A model generated the notes under the pieces. That model made no database searches and was not told the DNA's origin. It saw nothing but the letters and a program-made list of their open reading frames with translations. This document shows, one piece after another, positions 11,850-24,500 of a DNA stretch of 64,000 nucleotides. The position numbers and the translations under genes are program-made. Origin of the DNA: Climacteris rufus (taxonomy: Eukaryota > Chordata > Aves > Passeriformes > Climacteridae). Within the stretch, counting starts at the first letter, position 1. Each line of letters opens with the position of its first letter. Location: assembly GCA_013398175.1 (NCBI GenBank), contig VZRZ01002011.1, positions 8,728 through 72,727 of the forward strand, given 5' to 3'.

Positions 11850-12420
11850 CAGGGGATCTTTGTCTTGGTTTCAGCAGGCTTTGGCTTGGAGCCATTGTTT
11901 CTCGCAGTTCGGAGAATCAATTTGGTTCTTTGACTCTCGAGACTGAATTAAACGAGTAATACTTATTTTGATAATGTGGAAACCCTGCTTGACTGATTTG
12001 AGGATATTTAGAAGAACTGTGTGCACCCCACCTCTATTGCTGGCTTTATTGATCTTTACCGAGTTGGGATAACAAGAATTCCTTGCACCTTCTGCTGCCC
12101 CCTGCTTTCTGAGAAGCTCAATGTATAGAGGGGTAAAGTACCAGATGATGCTGCTTTCAGAGGCTTTCTGGAGCTAATACATATTTCAATATTCCTAACT
12201 TTCACATTTTAATTAAATGAAATGTCAGTGAAATCGTATTATTTTTGGCTGGCTCGATTTTAATGATGTTTTAAACGGATCCTTCACTTTAATGAAATAA
12301 CGCCAGGATGTGTGCTACTATTAATCTGAATTAATAACATGATCACTTTTTGTGCTGTCATTTGTTGCTGAGGAGGAAGAATATCAAGCAGCTTTCTCAG
12401 TCTGCAGATAAATGAGGCAG
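11850..12420. promoter_or_regulatory. Candidate conserved non-coding element
   Basis: The sequence is free of repeats and dense in TAAT-type homeodomain sites (12212, 12260, 12290, 12331). CpGs persist in an AT-rich setting, for example 'ctcgattttaatgatg' and 'aaataacgccagg'. No open frame is convincing. This texture is typical of deeply conserved developmental enhancers in gene-poor regions. The call is by appearance only. Confidence 0.25.
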
Positions 12421-13794
12421 AATTCTCCATCTTCATGTTTACTAATACAAGATATGCACTCTCCCTTACAGACCATGTCTTACAGTGACTATTCTCCTTT
12501 GCCCATCTTACACCCAAAACTCATGGAGTCTGTTTTGTTTCTGGCAGAAGAAGCCAAGTTAGTATTGTCAGGGCAAGTGACCATTGCCTGGCTGCTTGCA
12601 GCAATGCAGAGTACAGAAAGCTTACTCAGTTAAAAAGAATGAAGCATTAAAGCTTTCTGTTGCCGGCAGTCAACAAAAATGAAGTTCAAAAAGGTTTGTG
12701 AATGAGGAAAGTTGGTTAGGATAATAAGCTATTTAAAGGAAGGAGGCATTTAATGCTAAGATGAAAAGTCAGTAGGAAATGAGGAGGAGAGGGCAGCAGT
12801 GTTTTACCTGCTGGCATTTTTCAAGGCCCTCTGTACTTCATTTCGGCTTTCATCCTTCTTTTTCTATAATTATCGTGCATGCAGCAAAGTAATTAGGGAG
12901 GTGTTTGGTGCTCTGGTGAGCCTTCATAAGCTGTTCAGCTCCTGCAATAGTACTGTCTTTATGAGGGGGACAGACTCTCCAGAGAAATTATGTAGAAACC
13001 CCATGAGGAGCACCCCTGGGAAAAGTTCTCCCTGTCCTGGCAGCCACACACATCACGTGTCACACTTTTTAGATTTTCATCTCTTAACAAGGAAACAGAG
13101 TCATTGAAAAAGAGAGTTTTGAAATCTGGGTACACATGGAAAACACAGTTGCCTCGTTTCACCTGAATGAATGTGGTTAGCCACTCTGTGTGGGTGTCAT
13201 GGGGAAGTACCAGAAGGATCAGGTTTCTACCTGACACCATGCAGAAGAATTCTCAATCTAGTCTTATTACAATGCTGTATGCAAAGACTGCTTTCCTGTG
13301 CGAAGCAGAAGAAATTGCCTCCTCTAGTGTGCCGAGTCTTACAACTGATTGTCACCCCAGTGCTGAGGCCAAAAAATTCTCTTCACTCCCTCTCGATGTC
13401 ATGCCTTCCTCACCTTTTGTTCTCCACCACACTCACCTGCAGCAGGTCATGCTCAGCCCCAGGCAGCTTCAGTTAAGTCTGCTTTTAGCCCATATTCTCC
13501 CACTCCCTGCTGTTTTTACTGCACAAAGGGGCTTGTTTGACCTGAAAGAGAAACAATTTGGCCTCTGGATCTAAGGTCTCCAATGCCATCTCTATATGCA
13601 GTACCACGTATTAGCCACAAGGAAGGCAAGTGAGGCTGCAGCTCCTACCCTTCAAACATCAGCAGACCCACTGACAGTCCTTACAGGTTTTCGGGGTGCA
13701 TCACCCACCCAAATGAAGGAGTTTTCAAGACAACTCGCTGTCAGGTTTAGCATGGCTTCATACATCAACCAGAAGCCATTTATCTGTTTATATG
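12421..13794. other. No gene seen
   Basis: Open frames of up to 135 codons (13167-13574, plus strand) occur. Overlapping frames of similar length exist, and the translations show no recognisable domain. Confidence 0.45.
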
Positions 13795-14337
13795 TGTCTT
13801 GGGTTACATGGAAGGTGTAACCAAAAGTATGTATTCTATTACCTTTTCCATAAGCTGTTTAAGACAAGGTGGGGCAGTGCTCTTTATCCTCTCTGTGACT
13901 CATTCCTGATAACACCCTCTGGAGAAGCAGCAGTTACTCTCTGGGGGCCATCTCCAGTAATGGGCCATCAAGGCCTCCTGGAATGACTCATAAGAAGTAC
14001 ATCATCACATTGTGAGATGCCCTGCTCTGAGGGGAGGAACTGAACATCCTACCTGTATATAAGAGGCTTGGAACACACTACAAGGCACGAGTTCCCCTGG
14101 ATTCCCAGAGGACAGGAGCTTGAGGACCACCACTGGACCCCTCCGAAGATGGACCAGACCTCATCAAGACCACATCCATCACTCCAATGGGACTACAGCC
14201 ACCATTTAACTGGACTGCTATCACCACCCTGACCAACAGGGTGGCAGGTTGTATTCTGACTTTGTCAGTTTAAACTGGTGTTTCTGAATTATTGCCTTTA
14301 TTTTAATGTCTCCTATTAAACTGTTGTTCTGACTTGG

Positions 14338-14370
<33 letters not shown>
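13795..14370 (+). mobile_element. 3'-truncated LTR, same family as 49601-50325
   Basis: It begins TGTCTTGGGTTACATG, as does the complete copy at 49601-50325 read on the minus strand. It stays alignable through 'aatgggccatcaaggcctcc', a TATATAAG box near 14056, and the paired 'accaccatttaactggactgctatca' region. The ATTAAA polyadenylation signal is at 14315-14320. Relative to the full copy it lacks a block of roughly 80 bases in U3. The U5 end after 'gacttggaat' is replaced by a CT microsatellite. No internal retroviral genes are adjacent. Confidence 0.85.
14341..14370. repeat. (CT)15 microsatellite at LTR end
   Basis: Thirty bases of perfect CT repeat. In the related LTR at 49601-50325 the same position holds only 'atctctcac', so the array appears to have grown from a short CTCTC seed in U5. 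Confidence 0.95.
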
Positions 14371-14372
<2 letters not shown>

Positions 14373-17300
14373 CATTGAGATTTCCCACAGTTTGCTAAGT
14401 ACATTTTTTTCTAAAATCTTCACCCAGTGGTTTGAAACGTGGGTAAGATAAAATGGAAACTTTCTCAAAAGGCTTTTTTCACTCTGGTAAGTTCTGGGTT
14501 CCCTTTTTTTCATAACCCATCACAATGTGTTTTGCAATATTGGTAAAGCTCCTCTGATAAGACCCGAGCCCTGTGTGTATATGCTGTGAGTATCTGGGGA
14601 GTTGGCCCAGTTTGCGTATTTTTGCATTTCTGTCTGATGGTAGAAAGTCTGTCTTTACTGGTCATATGTGATATGCAACTTTTACTGTCCCAACTGTGCC
14701 AACTCGCACATCTCTGACCTTATTTTCAGAAGTACACCTTTACTTTTTTTTACCATTTATGAATACATCTATTCCTACTCCCAGCTGGAGCATGTGCCAG
14801 GATATAGGTAAACAGAAAGATTTTTGGTTCTGCTGTGGAGCTGTTGTATTGTCCCCTTAAGGACCATTCTTAGTTTTTTAGGAAGCGTTGATCGTGGAAG
14901 AAAGAACCAAAAGTTTTTTTGGATGCCGGAAAGACTAAGAGACCCAAGTGAAGTGTCAAAGCATGGGTGAAACCAGATATGGCAGAGAGAAGTGGAGGAA
15001 CTTGCAAAAGTTTCCTAAGAGAATGGAGAAAAGTCAGTGAGTAATGAAGCAGGAGGAGGCCATGCTCCAGAAAGCCAAGAGTAGACCATGTGCATAGTTT
15101 ATGGTTCCAGGTGCATATAACCATCAAACTCTTACAGTAGAGAACAGTAAGTGCCAAGAATTCTCATTATCTTTATTTCAACTTTTTATTTGACAGTCAT
15201 TTACTGTCTACTTTTCAGTTTTTCTTTCTCCTGCATTTTTTTCCAGCAATGGTGTGAAAGGAAGAGCACAATCAGCCAAAGTCATTTTTATAAACTGACT
15301 TGTTCAGTCATTTTCCTTTGGCTAACCAACAAGAAATAGATATGTGCTTGCAAATCCATCTGGTAAGAATCTGCAACTGAACTGCATGACATCTGGGTGG
15401 AAAGTTTAGAGGCTTAAATACTTTGCAATTATATACATTTCAAGAAGTTCTAACATGAGTCAAAGAAGTCTCTAAAATTAAATCCTATTATTTCTCTTTC
15501 AGTTCCTGATGACCAGAAGTGGTGAGTAGCTACACAGATAATCCAGGCATCTGTCTGCCACACTTCTGACTGAGCAGCATTTTTGTCAGTTCAGCAAGTT
15601 TATGTCCTCAGATTTGGGGAAAGGAGAAAGACAGGAAAAAAGGATATCTTTAATGGTTCAGCAAGAACCAGTGATAGAACTGGTATGACACATTTCTGTC
15701 CTTAGCTGAGCATTATGAAGTTTCATTCATTTCAATTTGTATTCTGGAGTTAGCCTAAAATTGCCTCTTGATGGGGGCTTTTACTCTTCTAAAGGCTGCA
15801 ATATTCTTCTTCCTCCTAATGGTCTACATCTGGTTGCATGAAGAGGGGAATTCGTCATGTGGACAACTGGATGCCATTTCCCACTGGTGTAAAAAACTAA
15901 TGGTTTGAAAGGACAAGAGGGCTTGGCCCCTGCCTGATTAGCTTTTTGAGTAATCCCACAAGTTATTTCTTAAGCAGTTAAAAGCTATTTTCCGTCATCC
16001 CTGGGAGATAATCCACAGCTGATCTGGACAGAGGAGCAAAGGGGAAAGACTGAGAGTCATTTGTCCATATAGAAATCATCTTAATATCTTTCTTGTATTA
16101 TAATTCATGGCAAATTTCAACCATAATTCATCTGAGACACCTCCAAGATACTTTTATCTCCTATTGTTGTTGGAGCAGATGATTAATGAATTTCACCTTG
16201 TTATGTAAAACTGAAAAAGGCATTTGTTTCCTGATTTGTGTAAGGAGGAAGGGAGCTATCAAAACTTGCCACAAACCATATGGTTCTCAAGCACATTTCT
16301 ATCTCATACATTTTTCACTTTTAATGAAGTCCAGATCAACTGTTTGTCTGTCAAATGTTCTTGCTCACTTGACACAGATCTACAGTTCTAATGCAATTTC
16401 CCTTTTTTAGGCAGATTCAAAATCCCCAGTCACTCTTTCTCCTTGCAGATGAATAGGTTGTTTGTTTCTAGGTCTCTTAGTATTGTCACATTAATCTATG
16501 TGTACAAGTAAGACTCCAAAATTCCTGTGCATTTCATGGTTTCAAGTGCTAGCCAGGTTGCTCTCAAGTTTGTTAGCTGCCTCAGCTTAATCAAGACCTC
16601 ACTTTCTGTCTCTGTCCCATTTTCCACATTATTTTCAAGGACTTTTCCCTAAGTGCTTGTGATGCTTATTCCAGGATTATTTTATATTTCAGGCAATCCT
16701 CCTGACTGTGACTAATTTTGTCACAGTAGGAGCATTTACCTCAATTTCTTCTTTCTGCTTTCTCTGAGTGCCAGCTTCCTGTTTTTAACCAATTTTAACA
16801 CTTCTTTCCAGCCACTTCAAGCACCATAAAACAAATGAGAATCCCTCTTTTCCACTCAGCTTGGCACAGCTCTGTACTTAGAGCGTTGACTATAATGGGG
16901 TCCCACACTCCTTACTTTTACAGGAGTTTCCTCTCCTCTTGCCAGTGCAAACACTGTGATGAATATCATAGGCTTCTAAAACCAAACTTGTCCTGACTCC
17001 CACACTGAGCTGTACAGCCTGCTTCCAGCTACATTTGCCTGATAAACTACATGCAATCCCTCTGTCTCTCCCTAGTCCAATATACCAATATACCAATGGC
17101 CCAATGACCCACACATCCCTGTGCAGAAAAGAGCCAGCCATGTCACACTAGCACATAATGCTAAAGGCACAGTCAGACACCCAAATTGGTCTCCTCAGAG
17201 ACCAAGAGCCCCAGGCATCTCTCCCTGACCATGTACTTGGTGCAGTTGGACATACATGCTGCTGCTCAGTCAAGCCTTGCAAGCAGCATGCCCTGAACCT

Positions 17301-18283
17301 GAGCTGACTCCTCATGGATCAGGAAAAAATATGCTGCTGATGCTCAAATCCAGCTGAGCATTTATTGCTTGGTCCAATATGAGATACCCCATATAGACTA
17401 TATATATGGCTACATGAAGGGTGCAGAGTGGCTCACATCCCCTGCTGTTCTGAGTAGGTCCTTTCTTTCTGTTCTAGCACCCTGAAGTTGCTCAGCATCA
17501 CAGGGATGTAACCAACCTATCCCACACTTGATGTTCAGTGTGAACAGATGCAAATAAGCAAACATTTTCAAAGAATTAAAAGGAAGTGGCTTTGATTTTC
17601 TAATCAAACATCGATTGCCTAATGTCACTAACATTGAATGCAAGGGTGTTTTTCAGCCTCAGAGTGTGCTTTCTTTTTCAAGCAGGCAGCTCTTGTCAAT
17701 GGATGAACTAACAAGGAATGGCAAGTTATAGCGGGAACAAAAAAAAGACCATAGCACAGTCTGCTAAAAGCTACTTTCTGTTTTCCCCTATGAGTGGGAA
17801 TTCTACTTGAACAAAAGACTTCAGATTTTGTGCCTGTACAAATTAGAATTGACTTATTTACCCACAGAGCCCTTTCCACACAGGGTCAAATAACTAACAA
17901 CATAATTTGTCTTTTCTTTGATCAAAGTTTAATCAAACAGTAACCATGGGGATGTGAGGATGTAAAGGCAGAAAATCAAATACCTTGCATAATACCTCTT
18001 AATAGAAGTTCAACAACTGTAAAAAAATAAATAGACTGTCACCGTTTCTAGGTTCCTTGATCCAAATAGATGAAAACACAGGATTTTATTTGCATTGCTA
18101 ATATCATGAGATTGCAACTAGAAGAATACCTGAACATGTGATTTCTATAAAATTATATTTCTCTAATTGCTATGTTTTTCTGGAGGAAGGAAAGGCACTT
18201 CTCATTTTTTATTTCCTGCCCCTGGTCTGTCAAAAATAAATACAATCCTGTATTAAAGACATAAGTTTGAGTTACATACTAAA
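14371..18283. other. No gene seen
   Basis: AT-rich unique sequence with small local duplications, such as ccaatata near 17078-17097. No frame has coding character plus splice sites, and I recognise no repeat family. Confidence 0.5.
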
Positions 18284-18341
18284 GGCCAAATCCTGCAGTC
18301 CTTGCTCAAAGGAAAATATTTCCTTACTGCATTGGGAGCTG
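18284..18341. repeat. Relic of ancient amniote palindromic repeat
   Basis: The start 'ggccaaatcctgcagtcctt' is the recognisable arm of an old interspersed repeat whose centre reads 'cattgggag'. The spacing here fits one arm plus the centre. The same arm recurs at 60921. Recognition is from memory of the motif, not from a search. Confidence 0.5.
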
Positions 18342-18678
18342 AAATGAATAAGGTGGTCTCACTTCTGCCACACATGTAGAAATACAGAAATTAGCAAGCT
18401 TTGTCCTGAAAACTGAACTGCAGACTCAGCAAACAAATGGCACATAATTATTTACTCAATTACTCTCAGAGTACAACATCCCATTACTCTTGAGCTGGCA
18501 AGAGAAGGATGGTGCTCAGTTCTGACTTTTTAGAATACTTTTTTCCATAGTTTTGTAATATTGCTGAATATTGGCATATCACCACAGGACAGAAAATACT
18601 ACCTTCCCACTTCAAAGCATTTTAAAATTTAAAATTTTAGCATGGACAAAAGAATGTGTATTCCCCAGGTAGTGTCCC

Positions 18679-18710
18679 AAAAAACAAACAAACAACAACA
18701 ACAACAAACC
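18679..18710. repeat. A/C-rich microsatellite (AAAC/AAC)n
   Basis: Short run of aaac followed by five aac units. Confidence 0.9.
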
Positions 18711-18885
18711 TTAAACCACAATGTCTTGGAAATCTTCCAAATCCACTCAGTCTGAGCCAAGTATCTGGTGTGGAAAATTACAGTCCAAATGGTTAAGAAT
18801 TGCTAGAAGCAATTGAAAACATCTTTTCCCAAAGGAAAATGTTGGGCAGCCTTACTGATAAGTGATTTTACAAGTTCTGCATGAA

Positions 18886-18903
18886 GTAATAATAATAATA
18901 ATA
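18886..18903. repeat. (AAT)n microsatellite
   Basis: About six aat units. Confidence 0.9.
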
Positions 18904-21900
18904 CAGGAATACCAAGTAAATAATGCTTTTGTTTACATTGGTCCTATCTCCTCTTGAGATGTTGAGTGTTAACTGTTTAGTGACTTGACACAGCTACTGA
19001 AGTAATAAATAGGAACTGATGTCTTCCCCTTAAAGTAGGTTGCAAGATTTTGTTGTCCACGTTGATGCACCCACTGTCTCTTACTTCACCCTCCTGCAGC
19101 ACAGCAGCAGGGACACTGAACATGCCACTGTGCAGCTCAGTCTCATTAGTATCCATAGCCTGACAGCAATTTATACCCTGGCTTTTGAGTCAGGGGGAAG
19201 GATAACAGAGTGGGGCAATTTAGTTTAATTGCAGTAGGCATGCAGAGGAGCTGTACCCTCCTGCCCCAGCTCGCCTTGCCCTGCTCCCACCCTGTGCAGA
19301 AAGGGGCTGCTGCCCTGTGAGGTCTGACACACATCACCCCCAGCCAGCTCTCTGCCTTTATTCTCCTATTTATTAACTGATGCCCACGGATAATTCCAGT
19401 GTCCTCTGGCCTCATTATGAGAAGGCAGACTCTCAGTTCAGTAATCTCCCAGGATAAAAGCAAACAAAGAAAGAAGAGGAGAAAGTAATTTATGCACTTC
19501 AGGCACTGTGGCAAGGCTTGAGAAACATGGGCTGCTTTCACAGCTCCCACAAAAGGCATCCTTGGGCAGGAGGATGACTGGCCTTCATCAAGATGTGCCT
19601 CAGCCTGCCTTGGTTAATGCCTTTGTGGTAGCAAACCCACTGTTCTCATTGTTTCCTTCCAAGCTGGGCACTGTCACTGTTGTGCTTGGCCATGCCACTG
19701 CTACAAAGAGATGGTTTAGCACAACGGTGACACCTACACTTATAGAGATACAACCATTCTTGTTTTCAAAGCCAGGATTTTACTTTTGTCTGATCTTTGT
19801 GTTGTTCACCCTATAAGCCTCAAGCCCAGCCTCCCCCAGGTAGCTGTCCAGAAGGTCGGAGTGCAGAAAGCCAGAAGAGACCATCACCCTACTCCTAACG
19901 TGGCCTTCCCCACCACCAGCTCAGCAGGGCTCTCTTCCTGTAATTTCTAAGCTGAGCTCAGAGAAATTGTGAGTTAAAACACAGCCTTGGGATGAGGGGA
20001 AGAAAGAAGAGAAAGAGAGAATTTTATCTTTTCTCAACATAAGAGTCTTAAAAAAGTAATGTTGGGATACTCTTCCTGGTAAAGCACCAACCTTAAACAG
20101 TTACCTTTTGCAGCTCAAATCCAGAACAACAACATATAAAAATAAAAAACCCTGGAGCAGAGTGAAACCTTTCATGTTTCCAGAAGCTGAGCTCACAGCA
20201 GAGGGCTAAAACCCAGGCCCCACAGCCCCCTTGAGGCAGCTGAGACTATACCCTGCTCTGCAGTGTTCTTCCTGCCTGCTTGTGCCTTCCTGACGTGGTA
20301 AAGCTCTCCTGTTAAGCATGAATAATAACTGATCTGTGTTAAAAATAACTTTGTTCTTCCCCTCAGCTATTTTTTTTTAAACCAGATCATCCCCACAAAT
20401 CCAGTCCACAAAGCTGCTCTGCAAATAATTCACCTAGCAGAAGGGCTGCTGCCAAAATGCAAAGGCAGAGCAAGCAGTCCTGAGCTTAACACAGCATTTG
20501 CTGATGATCATCTTTCAAGAAAACATTCCTGCATGCAAAACCCCACAGGTTAGCTGTACTGTGGGGCACCTGGTCAGAGGAGAAACTGCTCTTTCACTGT
20601 TTATTATTGCTTCTTTATTGAGGCCATTGCTCTCAAGTATCCCTGTCTTCATTCGGTTCTGCATCTAAAGTGAAAGATAGGCTCCAAGCCTGTGTTCAAA
20701 ACCCTCCTTGCACATGCACATGCATTATGTGAACACAGCAGCAGCTTTTGGGGAAGACCAAGTCCCACAGCCACCCTTAGGAAGGATCCAAGCCCATACC
20801 TTCCTGCATGGCACTTCCTGGCAGAGGGACTGACCCTATTTCCTTGTTCAAGCCACTCATCCACATCCCACCTGCCCTCATGTATGCTGTGAGGCTTTCC
20901 CTAGGAAGGCAGAGGGCATTCCCTCACAGCCAGAGCCCTGCCTGCCAAATATGCCTGTGCTGAACATAGAAATCTGTGGAGCTGTGCTGGGAGATGTGAT
21001 AAATATGAGGCTGCTTTCTCTGGCTCCCACAATGATTGCAACCATGCCTTCTCATCTCTTCATGCTTATTACTTCCCAGTGCCACGTCCTGGTTCCCTCT
21101 TGCAGCTTAGGAAAACCTGTGACCATTTTTCATTAATGTCAGTGTGCATATTCTGTAACTATCCTGGTTTTATCTGCAGGCAATTATTAAAGTGCCTCTT
21201 TATTATCTCTCCTTTCCTCCACTTCTAAATGTGTCATCTATCCCAACATCTGCTCTACCATACTGTCTTACTACCTCTCTCTCCTTCCTTTCAGTTGTGT
21301 ATCAGCACTATCTGCTCTAAGCAGCAAAACAAGGGGAGATCCAGCTTACGAGCCTTTTGTTTTCTTTTATATTTGCCATTTTCTCCTTGAGTCCTTTGCT
21401 AAGTCTACTTGCAGTAAATCAACCCCTTTCCCACTGTATAAGACTCTTTGCTGGAATAGTCTCCAGGGCTGATGGATTCCCTATCTCCTTTGTATAATGC
21501 CCTTCTCAGAGCCTGTACAAAGTGCTTTGTTATCCTACATGAGGCCAATTTAAATATCCCCTGCTGCACAAATATCTGTCACACTTCAAAGGTATGTTGT
21601 AGACCTTCATGCAAAAGCGACTGTGCTAGCAACTCATAACTGGTACTGCTTCAGCTAATTTTACAGGAGGACTTCCTCTATAACATGTGCCGTTTCTGGT
21701 CAGAAAGAATATCCAACAACCACCACCTGGTACCATTGCTTATTCTTCCCTGCAACAGCAGTGCTTCCTCAGATATAATATTTTCCTTTTCTATCCACAC
21801 ACACACACTTTATATTTTCCTGAGGTGACACAGAATGAATGCAGGACTTCTCAATTTTGTAATAGTAACACTACTTCTTTACTCCTATGCCATAAAACAC

Positions 21901-24500
21901 CAGGCAGCAACACTATCCTGGAAGCCATGAATCCATTACTCTTAGGTATAAGCAAATGCACTGACTATGCTATAGGGTAATTGCTCACACTGAAATGGTC
22001 TCTCATATACATTCACTGTTAGAAATGTATTCAGTTCCAGTTCCAATACTCACTCCAAAGACACACAAAGTGAGCATAGTTTAGTAAGCTCTGCCCAGCC
22101 ACCAAGTTCACAAGGGAATGGATTTAGGAAGAAGATTTCAGCAGGGGTTTCAGCAGGGATTTACAGTGCTTTGTTGCACCCACAGCACCTTAAGTCACCC
22201 TCACTCTTTGGACTACCTGCAATCAGTGCAGCCCTTTTCATAAAAGCCACAGATGAAATTATGCTCTGCTTTTACAATTTATCCAAGTGCTTTGCCAGGC
22301 TTTTGCAGCACATACACTTCAAACCCAGATTTGAGGAATTGAGAAATTAGTTTATCACTATCTGACTGCACTAAATACAGCTCAACATATTTTTTTCCCA
22401 TGTTCCTCATGTACAGCAGGTTTGTTTGAATCTAATTTCTATCTTATTACCATTACCTCTAAATACCTTTGGACAAGTTACCCTAACAGGAAGGCTGCTT
22501 CAGCTTTGCTTTTCATTGTGATGTAGTAAAATCATGCTCATTTACTTTAAGCTTAGGTATGACCTAGAGCGTTTGTCCACTGCCTCCTGGATCCTTGAAA
22601 GCCAAGAGCTTTGATACTCCTACATCCACACCCATTTTTAATATCATACTGTGAATCCTCATGTTAATGACACGCATAGGCATATTGTCCCTCTTCATAC
22701 ACATATGGTTCCAAGGAACAATGCTGCACCTTTTCAGCCAAGAAACACTTTTCTGCCAAGCATCTCTATTTTTGTGTCTTGACTGGGTGGTAAACAAGGT
22801 CAACCCCAAGCTTGGGCCAGCTGCTCTATACTGAAGTTTTTCCTAAAAGTGCTATCAAAGCTCCTAAGTGTGAAGCTCTAATTCCTAAAAAACATGGGTT
22901 CACCCATTCTTCTGGAGCCCTTAGAATATCCTGACCCATATCCTGACCAATTTTTTTATTATTTTAAAGCCTCTTGTTGAGCCCTTCATGAAGCCATGAA
23001 GGCTCACTATTGAAGCTTTCTGTGTGTGGCCTCAGTCAGAGCTGTCTCCCCACCTTCTGCCAGCAACAGCTTCTTTTCCTATAAAGGACACTCAGGATCT
23101 CTCACTTCCAAGGATTTTAGCCCAAACTCCAAATATCATCTTCCTTTAAAAAAACAGTAAAATACTAATAATAAAACAACACCTGGCTGCTGGCAGGCAC
23201 TTTAGTAAGTTTGTCAGAACTAATTCCTGTTTCATGTTGTTTGTGACATTAATCTTGGGTTGCTCTGTTAAAAGCTGTAGCAGGCACATCAGATACTGAA
23301 CTTGATTGTTATACTTCATTCCCCTCCACACTCACTGTTGTTGACAAAAACATGTCTGTAGTTTGAGAAACTGCATTTTCCACTCCAACTAACAGCTCTT
23401 TCTCTGTCTGCATCTTCCCTAAGAGGGATTTCCTCTGTTTGTTTGCCAGATCCACACTGACAGCATTTAATCAATTAGTTATAATCACATCACATCATAT
23501 TCAATCAATAGGTATCTGCCTCTCTGTAACCCCAGATATTGAATGTTCCCACCTCACCTCCTGTCCTTCCAGCTTCTCCCACTGCAATACAAGTCCTACC
23601 TAGATTACATGTATATTTTCTTATCCTGTTCATTCTTGTCTTATTGGCAATTCCATGAGTGATTGTATAAGATGCTAAAAGAATTTGATAGGTGTTTTGC
23701 TTGCATTAAAAGAGAAAGTATTTCTCGTAACCAATCTTATTATTACATTATGCCTAGTGGGATAATCATATAAGCATTTCAACCTTTGAAGCAATGTTTT
23801 TTTCCTTTCTTTTTTTCTTGTAATCATCTTTTTTACTCAATAAAAGCAGGTGAAGTAAAGCCCTCGGTTTCTATACTGACAATATGTGATGTCAGATGAA
23901 CTTTTCAAAACTCTGCTCCTTCCCCATCCTGCCAGCTTTAACTTCAAAAGGACCATTGTTTGGTCAATCGAGTTGTCCAAGGACAATCCAAATGTTTGGA
24001 ATATCTCTTCTCGAGGATTTCTGCCTAAATTATTTAAAACAAAATGTTGCATTGTCTTTTAGGAACTGTAAGGAAGATAATTGCATAAATGGTGGCACAA
24101 AATTCCATATTTATTATGTTAGCAGTTTCTCAGCTAACATCTCCCTTTACAGCTAACATGTTTCTTCTGGCTGCCAGCATAACAAATGCAGTCTGTCTTG
24201 CACGAGCAAACCTGGCTGTTGGTGATTCTCTTGTTAATAAGATAAAAATTTAGCAGATCAGACTCTGCTTCCAAATGAACTTGTGCACGAGAGAGCTTAC
24301 TTTCATCCTGCAATTGGCTGTTAATTAGGTATGTTATACTAAAGAGACCATAAGGCTAAAAGAAAATCTTACAGAATTTTTGCAATTAATTAAAAAGTAT
24401 GTTTAAATCCACAGCTTGAATTAAAATATATACAGCAGAAGGAAAACCTTTCTTTGATAAATTTCACGCTACTAAGGTAAGTATTTGAACGATTTAAATT
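18904..24500. other. No gene seen
   Basis: A 137-codon minus-strand frame lies at 19146-19559, but its translation has no recognisable domain and no flanking splice signals. The 19130-19500 part has a conserved-element look without proof. The remainder is unique AT-rich sequence. Confidence 0.45.

Noticed and set aside
19146..19559. 137-codon minus-strand frame with a hydrophobic segment
   Set aside because: There are no splice sites, no family resemblance, and its length is within chance expectation.
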